A stretch of DNA of 64,000 bases from Pinibacter aurantiacus (GCF_019130065.1 NZ_JAHSPG010000011.1:62001-126000); one strand, 5' to 3'; counted from the first letter of the stretch, positions 45,245 to 54,282 are shown. Numbers and translations are program-made. The notes: a model not told the origin generated them from the sequence alone.

Positions 45245-46612
45245 ATGTCACTCATAAAAAGTATTTCAGGCATCAGGGGAACGATCGGCGGAAAGCCGGG
45301 AGTAAACTTCACGCCTGTAGATATCGTAAAATTTACTGCAGCCTATGGATCATGGTTGCTGGAAAAAGGTAAAGGGAAAAAAGTTGTTGTTGGCCGCGAT
45401 GGGCGCATGAGCGGATCAATGGTGAACCACCTTGTAGTGAATACATTGCTTGGACTTGGCATAGATGTGCTGGATGCAGGGCTTAGCACTACGCCAACCG
45501 TTGAAATGGCTGTAGTGTGGGAACAAGCGGATGGCGGCATCATCATTACAGCGAGCCATAATCCCATGCAATGGAACGCTTTAAAACTCCTCAATAATCA
45601 CGGTGAATTTATTAGTGCCGAAGATGGTTTGAACATTCTTGAGAAAGCAGCAAATGAAAGATTTGAATTTGCCAACGTAAACACACTGGGCAAGTCGTTT
45701 CAAATAAATGGGCTGATTGACAAACACGTTGAGTCAATCCTTAAATTAAACTATGTCGACAAAGCTGCCATCGGGAAAAAGCAATTCAAAGTGGTGGTAG
45801 ATGTTATCAATTCAACGGGAGCAATAGCTATTCCGCAACTATTGGAATCATTGGGAGTAGAAAATGCCATCATCATCAATAGTGAAATCACGGGCAATTT
45901 TGCACACAATCCTGAACCACTTCCGGAGCATTTAACGCAGCTGTATGAAGCAGTGAAATTGCATAATGCAGATTTTGGCATTTCTGTAGACCCTGATGTA
46001 GACAGGCTTTGCTTTGTTTGCGAAGACGGCACTTTCTTTGGAGAAGAATATACTTTGGTGGCTGTGGCAAACTATGTGCTTCAATTAAAAAAAGGTAGCA
46101 CTGTAAGTAATTTAAGCAGTTCAAGAGCATTAAGGGATGTCACACGTGAACATGGTTGCAATTATTATGCTGCTGCTGTTGGCGAAGTAAATGTGGTAAA
46201 GAAAATGAAAGAGGTAAACGCCGTGATTGGTGGTGAAGGAAACGGCGGCATCATTCTGCCGGAGCTCCATTATGGTCGCGATGCGTTGGTGGGCGTAGCG
46301 CTGTTTCTTTCTGCGCTGGCAAAATTTGAAGGAACAATATCTGCGTTCCGCAAAACCTTCCCTGATTACCACATGGCAAAAAAGAAAGTGGACCTTGCAG
46401 CCGACGTTCAAATTACAGACATTCTTGCAAAAGTCCGCTCCGCTTATGCTGATGAAAAAATAAATACAGAAGACGGTTTGAAGATAGATTTAGAAGAAGG
46501 CTGGATCCATTTAAGAGCATCGAACACCGAGCCGATCATAAGGATCTATACAGAAGCCACAACGAAAGAAACCGCGGAGCAATTCGCGAACGATGTGATG
46601 AATATTTTCTAA
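45245..46612 (+). CDS. glmM: Phosphoglucosamine mutase
   Basis: The start at 45245 (MSLIKSISGIRGTIGGKPGV) matches the family N-terminus; the frame from 45179 adds a repeat-derived tail. The 455-residue protein has the phosphoserine loop IIITASHNPMQWNALK, the metal loop DPDVDRLCFVCEDG, the sugar loop GGEGNGGIILPELHYGRDAL and the phosphate-binding RASNTEPIIRIYTE. It interconverts GlcN-6-P and GlcN-1-P. In this operon it may feed amino sugars from the degraded glycan into UDP-HexNAc. This could also be the sole genomic copy. Confidence 0.9.
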   Translation: MSLIKSISGIRGTIGGKPGVNFTPVDIVKFTAAYGSWLLEKGKGKKVVVGRDGRMSGSMVNHLVVNTLLGLGIDVLDAGLSTTPTVEMAVVWEQADGGIIITASHNPMQWNALKLLNNHGEFISAEDGLNILEKAANERFEFANVNTLGKSFQINGLIDKHVESILKLNYVDKAAIGKKQFKVVVDVINSTGAIAIPQLLESLGVENAIIINSEITGNFAHNPEPLPEHLTQLYEAVKLHNADFGISVDPDVDRLCFVCEDGTFFGEEYTLVAVANYVLQLKKGSTVSNLSSSRALRDVTREHGCNYYAAAVGEVNVVKKMKEVNAVIGGEGNGGIILPELHYGRDALVGVALFLSALAKFEGTISAFRKTFPDYHMAKKKVDLAADVQITDILAKVRSAYADEKINTEDGLKIDLEEGWIHLRASNTEPIIRIYTEATTKETAEQFANDVMNIF

Positions 46613-46641
46613 TACCAGCAAAGATGCTTGCGTCTCTAAGA

Positions 46642-46723
46642 TTACCACTAAGTCACTAAGGACACTAAGCCGCACTAAGGACATCTCTTAGTGAAACTTA
46701 GTGCCCTTAGTGACTCAGTGGTA
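46642..46723. repeat. Inverted repeat built of CACTAAG words after glmM
   Basis: Left arm 46642-46679 has four CACTAAG words at 8-10 bp spacing. The right arm 46687-46723 carries the complementary CTTAGTG words. The loop is short (7 nt). It lies 29 bp after the glmM stop and may also act as a terminator. The remainder of the gap to 46919 holds no gene. Confidence 0.75.
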
Positions 46724-46919
46724 AAAAAACTCTTGCACTGCCAGCGTGCATCCCTGGGCGGGCCCGAGGGGTCTGGGTATCTCTCATATTTCTTGTTGTT
46801 GTTACATTACAACTCAGATCCCTCGCGCTTTACAATAACAATCTTCACTTCAATCAAATAATTTTAAACAACTTACTTATCTTAACAGCATCGAATTACC
46901 AAAACAGTTGTCGACCAAC

Positions 46920-48182
46920 ATGATAAAAAAAATCCTTGCATCCTTTGCGGTGGCAGTATCCACAACAAGTTTATTTGCGTTGCCTCCGGCCCTCCTTGTA
47001 CTAAAAAACAAAAGCGCTCTGACGAGGGAAAATGAACTGATCGTAGTTACGAGAAGCACACTCGCATCAAAAGTGAAGAATCTTCAGCCGGGTGATTATT
47101 TGACTTTTTCAGCGAACGGCAAAACAATTCCGGCACAGTTTGATGATGTAGATGGCGACGGCAAATGGGATGAGGCAGTATTGATTGTTTCTTTCGCAGC
47201 TAAAGAGAGCATTAAGCTCCAACTGCAGGCTTCCAAAAATCTACCGGACTACCAACAACCCGTTTTTGCTCATGTAAGACAAAAACATAAAAACGCTGAT
47301 CAGCGTTTCGGTCCGCTGGTGTTAAAGGATACGATGCCTTTCAACAATCCTCCGACAGATTTTTCAAAAGTTGCGTTGCCGCCATATCTCACAGAAGGAC
47401 CGGCATGGGAGAATGATAAAGTTGCGTTCAGGTTATATTTCGATGCAAGAAATTGCAAAGACATTTATGGCAAACGAATTGGCGGTATGGTAATGGACAC
47501 GGTGGGCGCCAATCCCAAAAACAGCTACCATAATTTTTCAAATTGGGGAATGGATATTCTACGCGTTGGAAAGTCGCTGGGCGCAGGCGCTTTGGCTATT
47601 CGCACCAAAACATCATCCAATGCCGACACACTTATCAGGGTTGGTGGTAGCATGGTAAAATCGGAAACATTCCATGTGGTAAGTGATGGTCCTTTACGTG
47701 CTATGTTTGACATGACATACTCTTGCGTCATCAACAACAAACCTTTCACGATCACTGAACGCACCAGCATTTGGAAGGGCCAATATTTTTATCAGTCGGA
47801 TGTTACCATTTCGGGACTTAGCGCCACAGATGAACTGGTAACAGGCATGGCTGACTTTTACGAGAACAATGCGGAAAGTATTAGAATCAACAGTCAAAAC
47901 ATTTATTATTCCTACGGTGCACAAAGCGAGAATAAAGACAAACTAGCGCTTGCAGTAAGCGTGGCAAATAGCAGCCACACCTCTATGACTAATGCCAACT
48001 CGCTGCAAAGTGAAATAAAGGATACATGGCTCGTTAGCCAACCGGTTAATAACGGCAAGCTCTCATTCCGGTTTTATGCTCTATGGGAAAAAACGAACAC
48101 TGCATTTTCTTCGAAGGAAGGCGTAAGGGATTTTTTCAACAAAGAGGTGGAGATGATGGGAAGCCCAATTGAAATTAGATAA
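46920..48182 (+). CDS. Secreted DUF4861 protein
   Basis: The start at 46920 (MIKKILASFAVAVSTTSLFA) gives a signal peptide. The 420-residue protein has FDDVDGDGKWDEAVLIVSF, GPAWENDKVAFRLYFDARNC and DIYGKRIGGMVMDTVG, the profile of DUF4861. That beta-sandwich family occurs in polysaccharide utilisation loci, and some members are linked to uronic-acid-containing glycan breakdown. The reaction is not established for this protein. It is separated from glmM by an inverted repeat, so it is probably its own transcript. Half of another repeat arm overlaps its stop codon. Confidence 0.75.
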   Translation: MIKKILASFAVAVSTTSLFALPPALLVLKNKSALTRENELIVVTRSTLASKVKNLQPGDYLTFSANGKTIPAQFDDVDGDGKWDEAVLIVSFAAKESIKLQLQASKNLPDYQQPVFAHVRQKHKNADQRFGPLVLKDTMPFNNPPTDFSKVALPPYLTEGPAWENDKVAFRLYFDARNCKDIYGKRIGGMVMDTVGANPKNSYHNFSNWGMDILRVGKSLGAGALAIRTKTSSNADTLIRVGGSMVKSETFHVVSDGPLRAMFDMTYSCVINNKPFTITERTSIWKGQYFYQSDVTISGLSATDELVTGMADFYENNAESIRINSQNIYYSYGAQSENKDKLALAVSVANSSHTSMTNANSLQSEIKDTWLVSQPVNNGKLSFRFYALWEKTNTAFSSKEGVRDFFNKEVEMMGSPIEIR

Positions 48183-48208
48183 TTTGAAGATCTGAAGATT
48201 TGAAAATG
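48181..48208. repeat. Orphan arm of TTTGAAGA word repeat
   Basis: AATTTGAAGATCTGAAGATT plus TTGAAAATG begins in the DUF4861 stop codon. The words match the arms at 59371 and 61201, but no complementary arm follows. It may be a decayed element. Confidence 0.5.
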
Positions 48209-48225
48209 GAGGGGCTAGGGCTTAT

Positions 48226-48324
48226 TTAACCGCAAAGGGCGCAAAGATTGCGCAAAGAAAAGAAGGGTGTTTTTTGTGCATTCTTCGATTCCTTTGCGCA
48301 ACCTTTGCGCCCTTTGCGGGTTAA
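48226..48324. repeat. Inverted repeat of GCAAAG words
   Basis: Arms 48226-48257 and 48292-48324 (TTAACCGCAAAGGGCGCAAAG...) are complementary with one mismatch and one indel over about 32 bp, around a 34-nt core. It is unusually GC-rich among the window's repeats and lies between DUF4861 and the methionine aminopeptidase gene. Confidence 0.8.
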
Positions 48325-48419
48325 CCCGGTCAGGCTGCCAGCTTGGGGTTATTGCGTATATTTGATAGTAGACGACGTTTTCGAGGCGTCTGGACAAGTA
48401 AATCAAAACAGAAGAAACC

Positions 48420-49181
48420 ATGTCAATAACCAAGGAAGAAGAACTCACCGGAATGCAAAAAGTTAGCGAGGCGGTTGCGCACACCTTGAAGGCAATGAGC
48501 AGCTATGCGCAGCCCGGCATGACAACGAAACAACTGGACGAGTATGGAGCAAAAATCCTTTCGGAATTCGGTGCAAAGTCCGCGCCTTACGAAACCTATG
48601 GTTTTCCGGGTTGGACCTGCATAAGTGTGAACAATGAGTTTTGTCACGGCATTCCATCCAGCAGAATACTGAAAGAAGGCGATTTGATCAACATAGACGT
48701 TTCAGCAGAACTCAACGGCTTTTGGTCAGACAATGGTAATTCGTTTGTGGTTGGAAAAGACATTCATCAACATCAAAAATTGGTGGACGCTTCAAAAGAG
48801 ATTTTACATAAAGCGATTTACAATATCAAGGGCGGTGTTCGCATTTCTGAGGTGGGACACCTAATAGAAACGGAAGCGAAAAAACGTGGCTTCAAGGTGA
48901 TCAAAAACCTGACCGGTCATGGCATCGGCAGAAGCCTTCATGAAGCACCAAGTGAAATAGCCAATTACAAAGACAAGTACAATCAAACAAGATTCAGAAA
49001 AAACTCCGTTGTTGCAATTGAAACATTTATTTCAACTACCTCCTCTTATGCGGACACACTAAGCGACGGCTGGACAATGGTTGGAAACAACGGCGGCTTT
49101 ATGGCGCAACACGAGCACACAATTGTGGTGACTGATGGCAAGCCGATTATTTTGACGGAAGGGAATGGTGTTTGGAATTGA
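48420..49181 (+). CDS. map: Type I methionine aminopeptidase
   Basis: The 253-residue protein has the five metal ligands of MetAP-I. The two Asp are in INIDVSAELNGFWSDNG, the His in LTGHGIGRSLHEAP, and the Glu residues in VAIETFIST and QHEHTIVVTDG. NNEFCHGIPSSRILKEGD is the usual substrate-side segment. The wording ELNGFWSDNGNSFVVG differs from the common DGYHGDTSRTF of the housekeeping enzyme, so this may be a second paralogue; the ribosomal-protein operon context of the main gene is absent. It is monocistronic. Confidence 0.88.
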   Translation: MSITKEEELTGMQKVSEAVAHTLKAMSSYAQPGMTTKQLDEYGAKILSEFGAKSAPYETYGFPGWTCISVNNEFCHGIPSSRILKEGDLINIDVSAELNGFWSDNGNSFVVGKDIHQHQKLVDASKEILHKAIYNIKGGVRISEVGHLIETEAKKRGFKVIKNLTGHGIGRSLHEAPSEIANYKDKYNQTRFRKNSVVAIETFISTTSSYADTLSDGWTMVGNNGGFMAQHEHTIVVTDGKPIILTEGNGVWN

Positions 49182-49247
49182 TGTTATACGCCAACAACCT
49201 AAACCCACATTTATGATATTTAACTTCATAATCCCAATCCCTTAAAC

Positions 49248-49994
49248 ATGATTTATACTAACGACGAAACAGACAAATCGTTAAGACAGAAAAACTTCTT
49301 GCTATCCGTTTATGCGTTGCCCATTGCTGTGTCAGCTTCCCTTTGCAGTCTAACCTATCTGGCAACTTCTGCAAATTATCTTCCAAAGGGAGATGGGTTC
49401 TTTGGCTACATGGCTTCACTATTTCCCGGCATCTTGCTGTTTGCCCGTAACAGTAGAAACTGGTTAAAAATGCCCGATGGAACTTTTCATAACATCAAAG
49501 ACATTGTACCAACTACCAAGATAAATATGACCGAACCGAGCCAGTATGAAGAAGAATATTTCTTTTCAACAAAAGAAAAAATAACTTCAACACTTATGGG
49601 AGTCGGCCTTACTGTTGCCTCCGTGTGGTTAGCAACTAAGGGATCAAAGAGTGTGTTGATCCCAGTTAGTATGGCTGCGGGAGGTATATTTATAGGCTAT
49701 ACAGGAATAAAAGGGCTGCTCGATAAATCAGCAACGCTAAAGCTTGCAACAACTGGGTTATGGACAAAAAAATTAGGATTTGTTGACTACAACGATCTTG
49801 TAAAAGCGCAGGTTGTTCAAGACACAAGCGGAAAAACGCCGCAAACCATTTTAGAAATTTATTTGAAAGGAACAGTATTTGCCGAAGCGAACCAGCCAGA
49901 TGAACGACTTAATTTAACTAATGTAGACGGCAAAGAGTACGTTGAAATGGTCTTGGTAAATTTAATGAATAAAAGACATGAAGTCCCCGCATAA
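49248..49994 (+). CDS. Membrane protein of unknown function
   Basis: I do not recognise the family. The 248-residue protein has an N-terminal hydrophilic stretch and two membrane segments (LPIAVSASLCSLTYLAT, FFGYMASLFPGILLFA). A loop with FHNIKDIVPTTKINMTE follows, then another helical pair (LMGVGLTVASVWLAT, VLIPVSMAAGGIFIGYTG). The C-terminal part, from about residue 165 (LKLATTGLWTKKLGFVDYND), resembles a small PH-like or beta-rich cytoplasmic domain, reminiscent of the YcxB/PH-domain membrane proteins. It is followed by a good terminator. Confidence 0.6.
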   Translation: MIYTNDETDKSLRQKNFLLSVYALPIAVSASLCSLTYLATSANYLPKGDGFFGYMASLFPGILLFARNSRNWLKMPDGTFHNIKDIVPTTKINMTEPSQYEEEYFFSTKEKITSTLMGVGLTVASVWLATKGSKSVLIPVSMAAGGIFIGYTGIKGLLDKSATLKLATTGLWTKKLGFVDYNDLVKAQVVQDTSGKTPQTILEIYLKGTVFAEANQPDERLNLTNVDGKEYVEMVLVNLMNKRHEVPA

Positions 49995-49996
49995 TG

Positions 49997-50030
49997 AAGC
50001 CGGCAGTCTATTTGCCGGCTTTTGTTTTAT
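49997..50030 (+). terminator. Rho-independent terminator
   Basis: AAGCCGGCA (49997-50005) pairs with TGCCGGCTT (50013-50021), followed by TTGTTTTATTT. Confidence 0.85.
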
Positions 50031-50065
50031 TTGAAAGTTTGCTTACAGTTTAAAAATCAAACTCG

Positions 50066-51793
50066 CTACAAACTCGATGACGACTGTATTTGCACATCGG
50101 CATACTTCCACGCTTTATCAAACCTCGCTTTTACAAGTTGTGCCTCTGCAGTTTTTCCCTGCTTTTGAAGTGCCTGGTAGAGACCGATAAGGGCCCAGCC
50201 ATTTTCCTTGTAACCATTCAAATCTTCGAGGTACATTTTTTCTGCTTCGCTATATTTTCCCGCTTCCAGTAATGCTGCGCCGACGTGATGGCGGATGGAG
50301 AAAAACCAATCAGGAGGTTCGTTATAATTCAAGTTGTCTTCAAATACAATAGCTTTTTTAAATGCAACAATCGATTGATCGTATTCTTTTTTGCTTCGAT
50401 ACACTTCTGCCGTAAGAGTGTTGAGCGCTATTTGCACAATGTCTTCTGCGCTGTTAATGTTCCAGATTGAAATTTGCTTTAGCACAGAATCCTTTGCCAA
50501 TTCCTTTAATTGCGAAAGCTCGTTTTCTGCTTTTGCAATGTCGCGTTTTCCAAGATATGCCATGCCTCTTGCATATTGTAAAATAGCACGTGGATAAACA
50601 AGATCTTTATCCAATGGTTTTATGTTGAGAATAGTATCCCACATGCCAAACTTGACCGCAATAAAATAGGGAATGCTATAGTAATGTTGCAACGTTCCCC
50701 ACCCCGGTTGTTTCATAATGCTGGTGGCAGTATTTTCCTGCAGCTTTTGCGCAGCGTTCCAGGCCAACTTTGAGTTTCCTTCGTACGTTGCAGTGGCTGC
50801 CAGGTAATGCCAGTTGTGCGGATAATAGCCCAGCGGATAAGCCCCTTGGGCATGACAGGCTGTTACATAATTGCTATCTACTTTTACGGCCTCAATATTC
50901 GAAAGAGAACCAAGATGATAATCACCGGTCCAAATGTAAATGTGAGATGGCATATGCACTAAGTGTCCCGAACCTGGTACCAATGTCATTAACAGGTTTG
51001 CACTTGCAAGCCCTCTCTCCGGATGTTTCGACGCTTCGACAGCATGTATATAAAAATGCGGGGCGCCGGGATGTTTAGGATATAATTTGATTAGCTTCTC
51101 AAGTACAGCAACAATTTCCGGTGTCCATGGTTTCGGCTCTCTTGTTTTCTTATCATACAGATCCCATGGATGCATGTCCATTACAGATTCTGCATACAAT
51201 GCGCTGATATCGGGATCGGTGGAATATTTATCATACACTTTTTTCATAGCGGCCGAATAAGCACTATCAAGGTGTCTCCGATCTTTAGGCGGCTCAACCG
51301 CATAACGATAGGTCAATGCTTGAATAAGTGCTTTCTCTTTTTCTGTACTATTGTTGGAGAGTGAAACAGCCTTCTGGCAAGCTTTGTAAGCCCGTTGGTA
51401 GTTATCATCCTCCATGCCCGCATTATAGTTTGGACCAAGCACCAACGCAAAGCCCCAATAAGCCATGGCGCAAGTGGAGTCGAGACGCGATGCCTCAAAA
51501 AATGACCTTGCAGCTTCCGCATGGTTGAAGCCGTAAGACAACATCATGCCCTGGTTGAAGTATTCCTGCGCTTCTTTATTGTTCGTGGAAATTTTAAAAT
51601 CAATTCCTTCAAGGCCTTTTAGTTTGGGAGCTTTCGTGCCCGAAGTGTACCAGGCTTTGTCGGTGGTTTGCGGGACGGCACAACCAACGGGGTTTTGTTT
51701 TGCAGACGCAACTTTGTCGTCAACTTTTTTGGGTGCTTCATTACAACTTGCGGCAAGCAAGACCACTACGGTGCAGTAATAGAGTTTTCTCAT
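50066..51793 (-). CDS. TPR-repeat lipoprotein
   Basis: The 575-residue protein has a lipoprotein signal (MRKLYYCTVVVLLAASCNEA). It is mostly helical with tetratricopeptide-like units, for example EAQEYFNQGMMLSYGFNHAE, ARSFFEASRLDSTCAMAYWG and PGAPHFYIHAVEASKHPERG, and a C-terminal series ending ENGWALIGLYQALQKQGKTA. It matches the large family of exported TPR proteins with an AYWGFAL/PGAPHFYIH core, for which no activity is known. A role as a periplasmic or surface scaffold is possible. It is monocistronic and convergent with the membrane protein gene. Confidence 0.75.
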   Translation of the reverse strand: MRKLYYCTVVVLLAASCNEAPKKVDDKVASAKQNPVGCAVPQTTDKAWYTSGTKAPKLKGLEGIDFKISTNNKEAQEYFNQGMMLSYGFNHAEAARSFFEASRLDSTCAMAYWGFALVLGPNYNAGMEDDNYQRAYKACQKAVSLSNNSTEKEKALIQALTYRYAVEPPKDRRHLDSAYSAAMKKVYDKYSTDPDISALYAESVMDMHPWDLYDKKTREPKPWTPEIVAVLEKLIKLYPKHPGAPHFYIHAVEASKHPERGLASANLLMTLVPGSGHLVHMPSHIYIWTGDYHLGSLSNIEAVKVDSNYVTACHAQGAYPLGYYPHNWHYLAATATYEGNSKLAWNAAQKLQENTATSIMKQPGWGTLQHYYSIPYFIAVKFGMWDTILNIKPLDKDLVYPRAILQYARGMAYLGKRDIAKAENELSQLKELAKDSVLKQISIWNINSAEDIVQIALNTLTAEVYRSKKEYDQSIVAFKKAIVFEDNLNYNEPPDWFFSIRHHVGAALLEAGKYSEAEKMYLEDLNGYKENGWALIGLYQALQKQGKTAEAQLVKARFDKAWKYADVQIQSSSSL

Positions 51794-52096
51794 GCTGGTA
51801 GTTTTAGCATTTCATCTAATGTACAAAAGCTAATTTATAAAACGAAACGGGGGAAGGGAGCACACCCGCCTGAATGAAATTCTTTCGGGCAGGCAGATGA
51901 CGCTGATTTGAGTGATTTGCGCTGATTTTTTTTCTCGCAGCTGCATAGAAAGCTTTTGCCTCATTTTCAACTTTCAATTTTCAACTTTCAATTTTCCCTT
52001 TGTAACCCTACTGTCATTTCTAAACGTTTTCTTATTTTTTTAACAACATAAGTTGGTCTGTTTCCCTGTTTGATTATATTTTTCGAAGTTATACGT
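51794..52096. other. Intergenic region ahead of the two-component system
   Basis: It contains a TTTTCAACTTTCAA word tract (about 51966-52003) without a clear complementary arm, and the TTCTAA/TTCTTA direct repeat listed separately. No gene. Confidence 0.5.
52018..52034 (+). promoter_or_regulatory. Putative OmpR-type direct-repeat site before the response regulator
   Basis: TTCTAA (52018-52023) and TTCTTA (52029-52034) start 11 bp apart, one helical turn, as in OmpR/PhoB operators. A similar pair stands at 54320 before the stress-protein gene. It lies 63 bp ahead of the response-regulator start. Confidence 0.4.
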
Positions 52097-52774
52097 ATGA
52101 ATATATTATTAGTAGAAGACGAGTCGGCAGTTATATCGGTGATTCAAAGAGGACTTACAGAACACAACCTTTCTGTAAGTGTGGCGCTGGATGGAGCAAC
52201 TGGTTTGCAAATGGCGAGGGAACATGAGTTTGATGTTATCCTGCTGGATATTATGCTGCCCGCAATGAATGGCATTGAAGTTTGTAAGACCTTGCGAAGA
52301 GAAAATATCAATACTCCCGTGCTGATGTTAACGGCGCTGGGCAGCACCGAGAACGTGATTACCGGCCTTGATAGTGGTGCCGACGACTATATGTCGAAAC
52401 CATTCAAGCTATCGGAATTGTACGCACGTATTCGCGCCCTTGCGCGCAGACGGTTCACTCCATTAAAAGATGACAGCATTATTTCAATTGGAAGTTTGGC
52501 GTTAAACACCGTTTCTAAAATTATCACCAGGAACAATACTCCCATCTCATTAACTGCAACAGAATACAAGCTCCTTGAGTATTTAATGAAAAACGCTAAC
52601 CGTGTGCTTTCCCGAATGGAAATACTCGAGCATGTTTGGGGCATCAATTTCAATATGGGCACCAATGTGGTGGATGTGTATGTAAATTATCTGCGCAAAA
52701 AAATTGATAAAGATTTCGAAAACAAAATGATACATACTTTGGTAGGCATGGGTTATGTATTGAAATCTGATTAG
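52097..52774 (+). CDS. OmpR/PhoB-family response regulator
   Basis: The start at 52097 (MNILLVEDESAVISVIQRGL) is the true receiver N-terminus; the frame from 52070 adds nine residues. The 225-residue protein has the acidic pocket VEDE, phospho-acceptor Asp51 in ILLDIMLP, Thr in MLTALGS and Lys in DDYMSKPF. The winged-helix output domain has SLTATEYKLLEYLMKNANRV and NVVDVYVNYLRKKID. It is 4 bp ahead of the histidine kinase gene and forms a standard two-component pair. Direct repeats near its own promoter suggest autoregulation. Confidence 0.95.
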   Translation: MNILLVEDESAVISVIQRGLTEHNLSVSVALDGATGLQMAREHEFDVILLDIMLPAMNGIEVCKTLRRENINTPVLMLTALGSTENVITGLDSGADDYMSKPFKLSELYARIRALARRRFTPLKDDSIISIGSLALNTVSKIITRNNTPISLTATEYKLLEYLMKNANRVLSRMEILEHVWGINFNMGTNVVDVYVNYLRKKIDKDFENKMIHTLVGMGYVLKSD

Positions 52775-52778
52775 CAAT

Positions 52779-54152
52779 ATGAGCATACGCAGAAAGATCA
52801 CCTCCATGTTTACCTCACTCACAGCGGCTATCACTATACTGCTGAGTGTGCTCGTGTATTTTTTCACGAAGCAGTATGTGGAAAGCAATTTTTTTCATCG
52901 CATGGAAGTAAGGGCTGGCGTGGCGGGCAGGGCAAAGTTCGAAGCAAACGATAGCAGCCTGCTATTCTACAATGAAATGCGTGAAAAACATTTACAGCGA
53001 TTACCTGATGAAAAAGAATTTGTTTTCAACGCATTGCCTTCTTTGGGATCGCTTGATTCTATCGGTGTTCCTTCCGGCGCGGCATTCAGATCTAAGCTCT
53101 CGCAAAATAAAAAGGTGCAGTTTCGAAAAGGAGATGTTTACTACTACGCCATTTTGTACGAACACCAGAACAAACCATATAGCATTGTTCTTTCTGCGAG
53201 CGATGAGGAAGGAGCTGCCATATTATTTGAATTAAAACGAAACCTGATCGTAGGCGTATTGGTGGCCATAGCCGTTGTGTACATCATGAGCTTAATGATT
53301 TCGAAAGAAGTGGCAGATCCAATTCGCCACATCATTCAAAATGTACGAAAGATAACTGCATCTAATTTGCACCTTCGATTAATATCAAAAAATAGCAGAG
53401 GTGAAACGGCAGCACTTACGCAGACATTTAATGATATGCTCGACCGGCTGGAGACCTCATTTGAAACACAAAATAATTTCCTGAACAAAGCAGCGCACGA
53501 ACTGCGTACACCGCTTACAGCTATCATTGGCGAGGCAGAACTTGCTCTTGAAAAACCGCGTGGCAGCGAAGACTACACAAGGGCTTTAAAAATTATTGCC
53601 AGGGAGGCGGAACAACTCGAACACCTCACCAGCAGCCTGCTCGAGCTGGCACAGGCAGGATACAGCAGCAAGGAGGCTTTCATGACCGATCTGAGAATCG
53701 ATGAACTGCTCTTTTCTGTTAAGCGATTGATAGATTTTACAGAACCTGGCAATCATGTGCAAATGAATATGGAAGGCTTGCCGGAAGCGGAGTACAAACT
53801 TGTTGTATCTGGCAACACAAATCTGCTGAAACTTGCCTTTGCCAACATCATCCAAAACGCCTGCAAATACTCGGAAATGCGCCAGGTTGATGTGTCCATT
53901 CACACCGACGATACACACTGCATTATCACTGTGAATGATCATGGCATCGGTATTCCGGAAAATGAATTGAAATATATCTTCGATCCATTCTTTCGCGCCT
54001 CCAACACTTCTTCATACAAGGGCTACGGCGTTGGGCTTCCGCTTGCACAAAAAATTATAAGGCTCCACAGAGGCATTCTTGAATTTTCATCGAAAGTAAA
54101 TGAAGGAACTGAGGTAAGGGTTAGTTTGCCGTTTGTGGAGATCAGCAATTAA
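52779..54152 (+). CDS. Membrane sensor histidine kinase (HAMP-HisKA-HATPase)
   Basis: The 457-residue protein has two membrane helices (about 13-33 and 150-170) flanking a periplasmic sensor of roughly 120 residues. A HAMP linker follows, then HisKA with the phospho-acceptor His near 240 in AAHELRTPLTAIIG. The ATPase N box is FANIIQNACKYSE, the G1 box VNDHGIGIPENE, the F box YIFDPFFRASNT and the G2 box KGYGVGLPLAQ. It pairs with the upstream response regulator. The ligand is unknown. Its last codon and stop lie in the arm of a TTAATAATTAA inverted repeat. Confidence 0.95.
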   Translation: MSIRRKITSMFTSLTAAITILLSVLVYFFTKQYVESNFFHRMEVRAGVAGRAKFEANDSSLLFYNEMREKHLQRLPDEKEFVFNALPSLGSLDSIGVPSGAAFRSKLSQNKKVQFRKGDVYYYAILYEHQNKPYSIVLSASDEEGAAILFELKRNLIVGVLVAIAVVYIMSLMISKEVADPIRHIIQNVRKITASNLHLRLISKNSRGETAALTQTFNDMLDRLETSFETQNNFLNKAAHELRTPLTAIIGEAELALEKPRGSEDYTRALKIIAREAEQLEHLTSSLLELAQAGYSSKEAFMTDLRIDELLFSVKRLIDFTEPGNHVQMNMEGLPEAEYKLVVSGNTNLLKLAFANIIQNACKYSEMRQVDVSIHTDDTHCIITVNDHGIGIPENELKYIFDPFFRASNTSSYKGYGVGLPLAQKIIRLHRGILEFSSKVNEGTEVRVSLPFVEISN

Positions 54153-54282
54153 TAATTAATAATTAAGAATTAATAGGTGCTACAGAATGTCTAAGCGTGG
54201 CACTTGTTAATTTCAAGTAAGCATAGAGCAATATTCTATACCGAATGCTGCCCTATTAATTATTAATTATTAATTATTAATT
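54147..54282. repeat. Inverted repeat element, TTAATAATTAA arms, 75-nt core
   Basis: Left arm 54147-54177 and right arm 54253-54282 are complementary AT-word tracts. Its left arm, read on the minus strand, equals the right arms at 55270 and 60077 over about 30 nt, and the adjoining bases are GTAGCACC there versus GCTGCACC and GCAACACC. This element therefore lies in the opposite orientation to the other two. The core ends in GAATGCTGCC. Confidence 0.8.
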
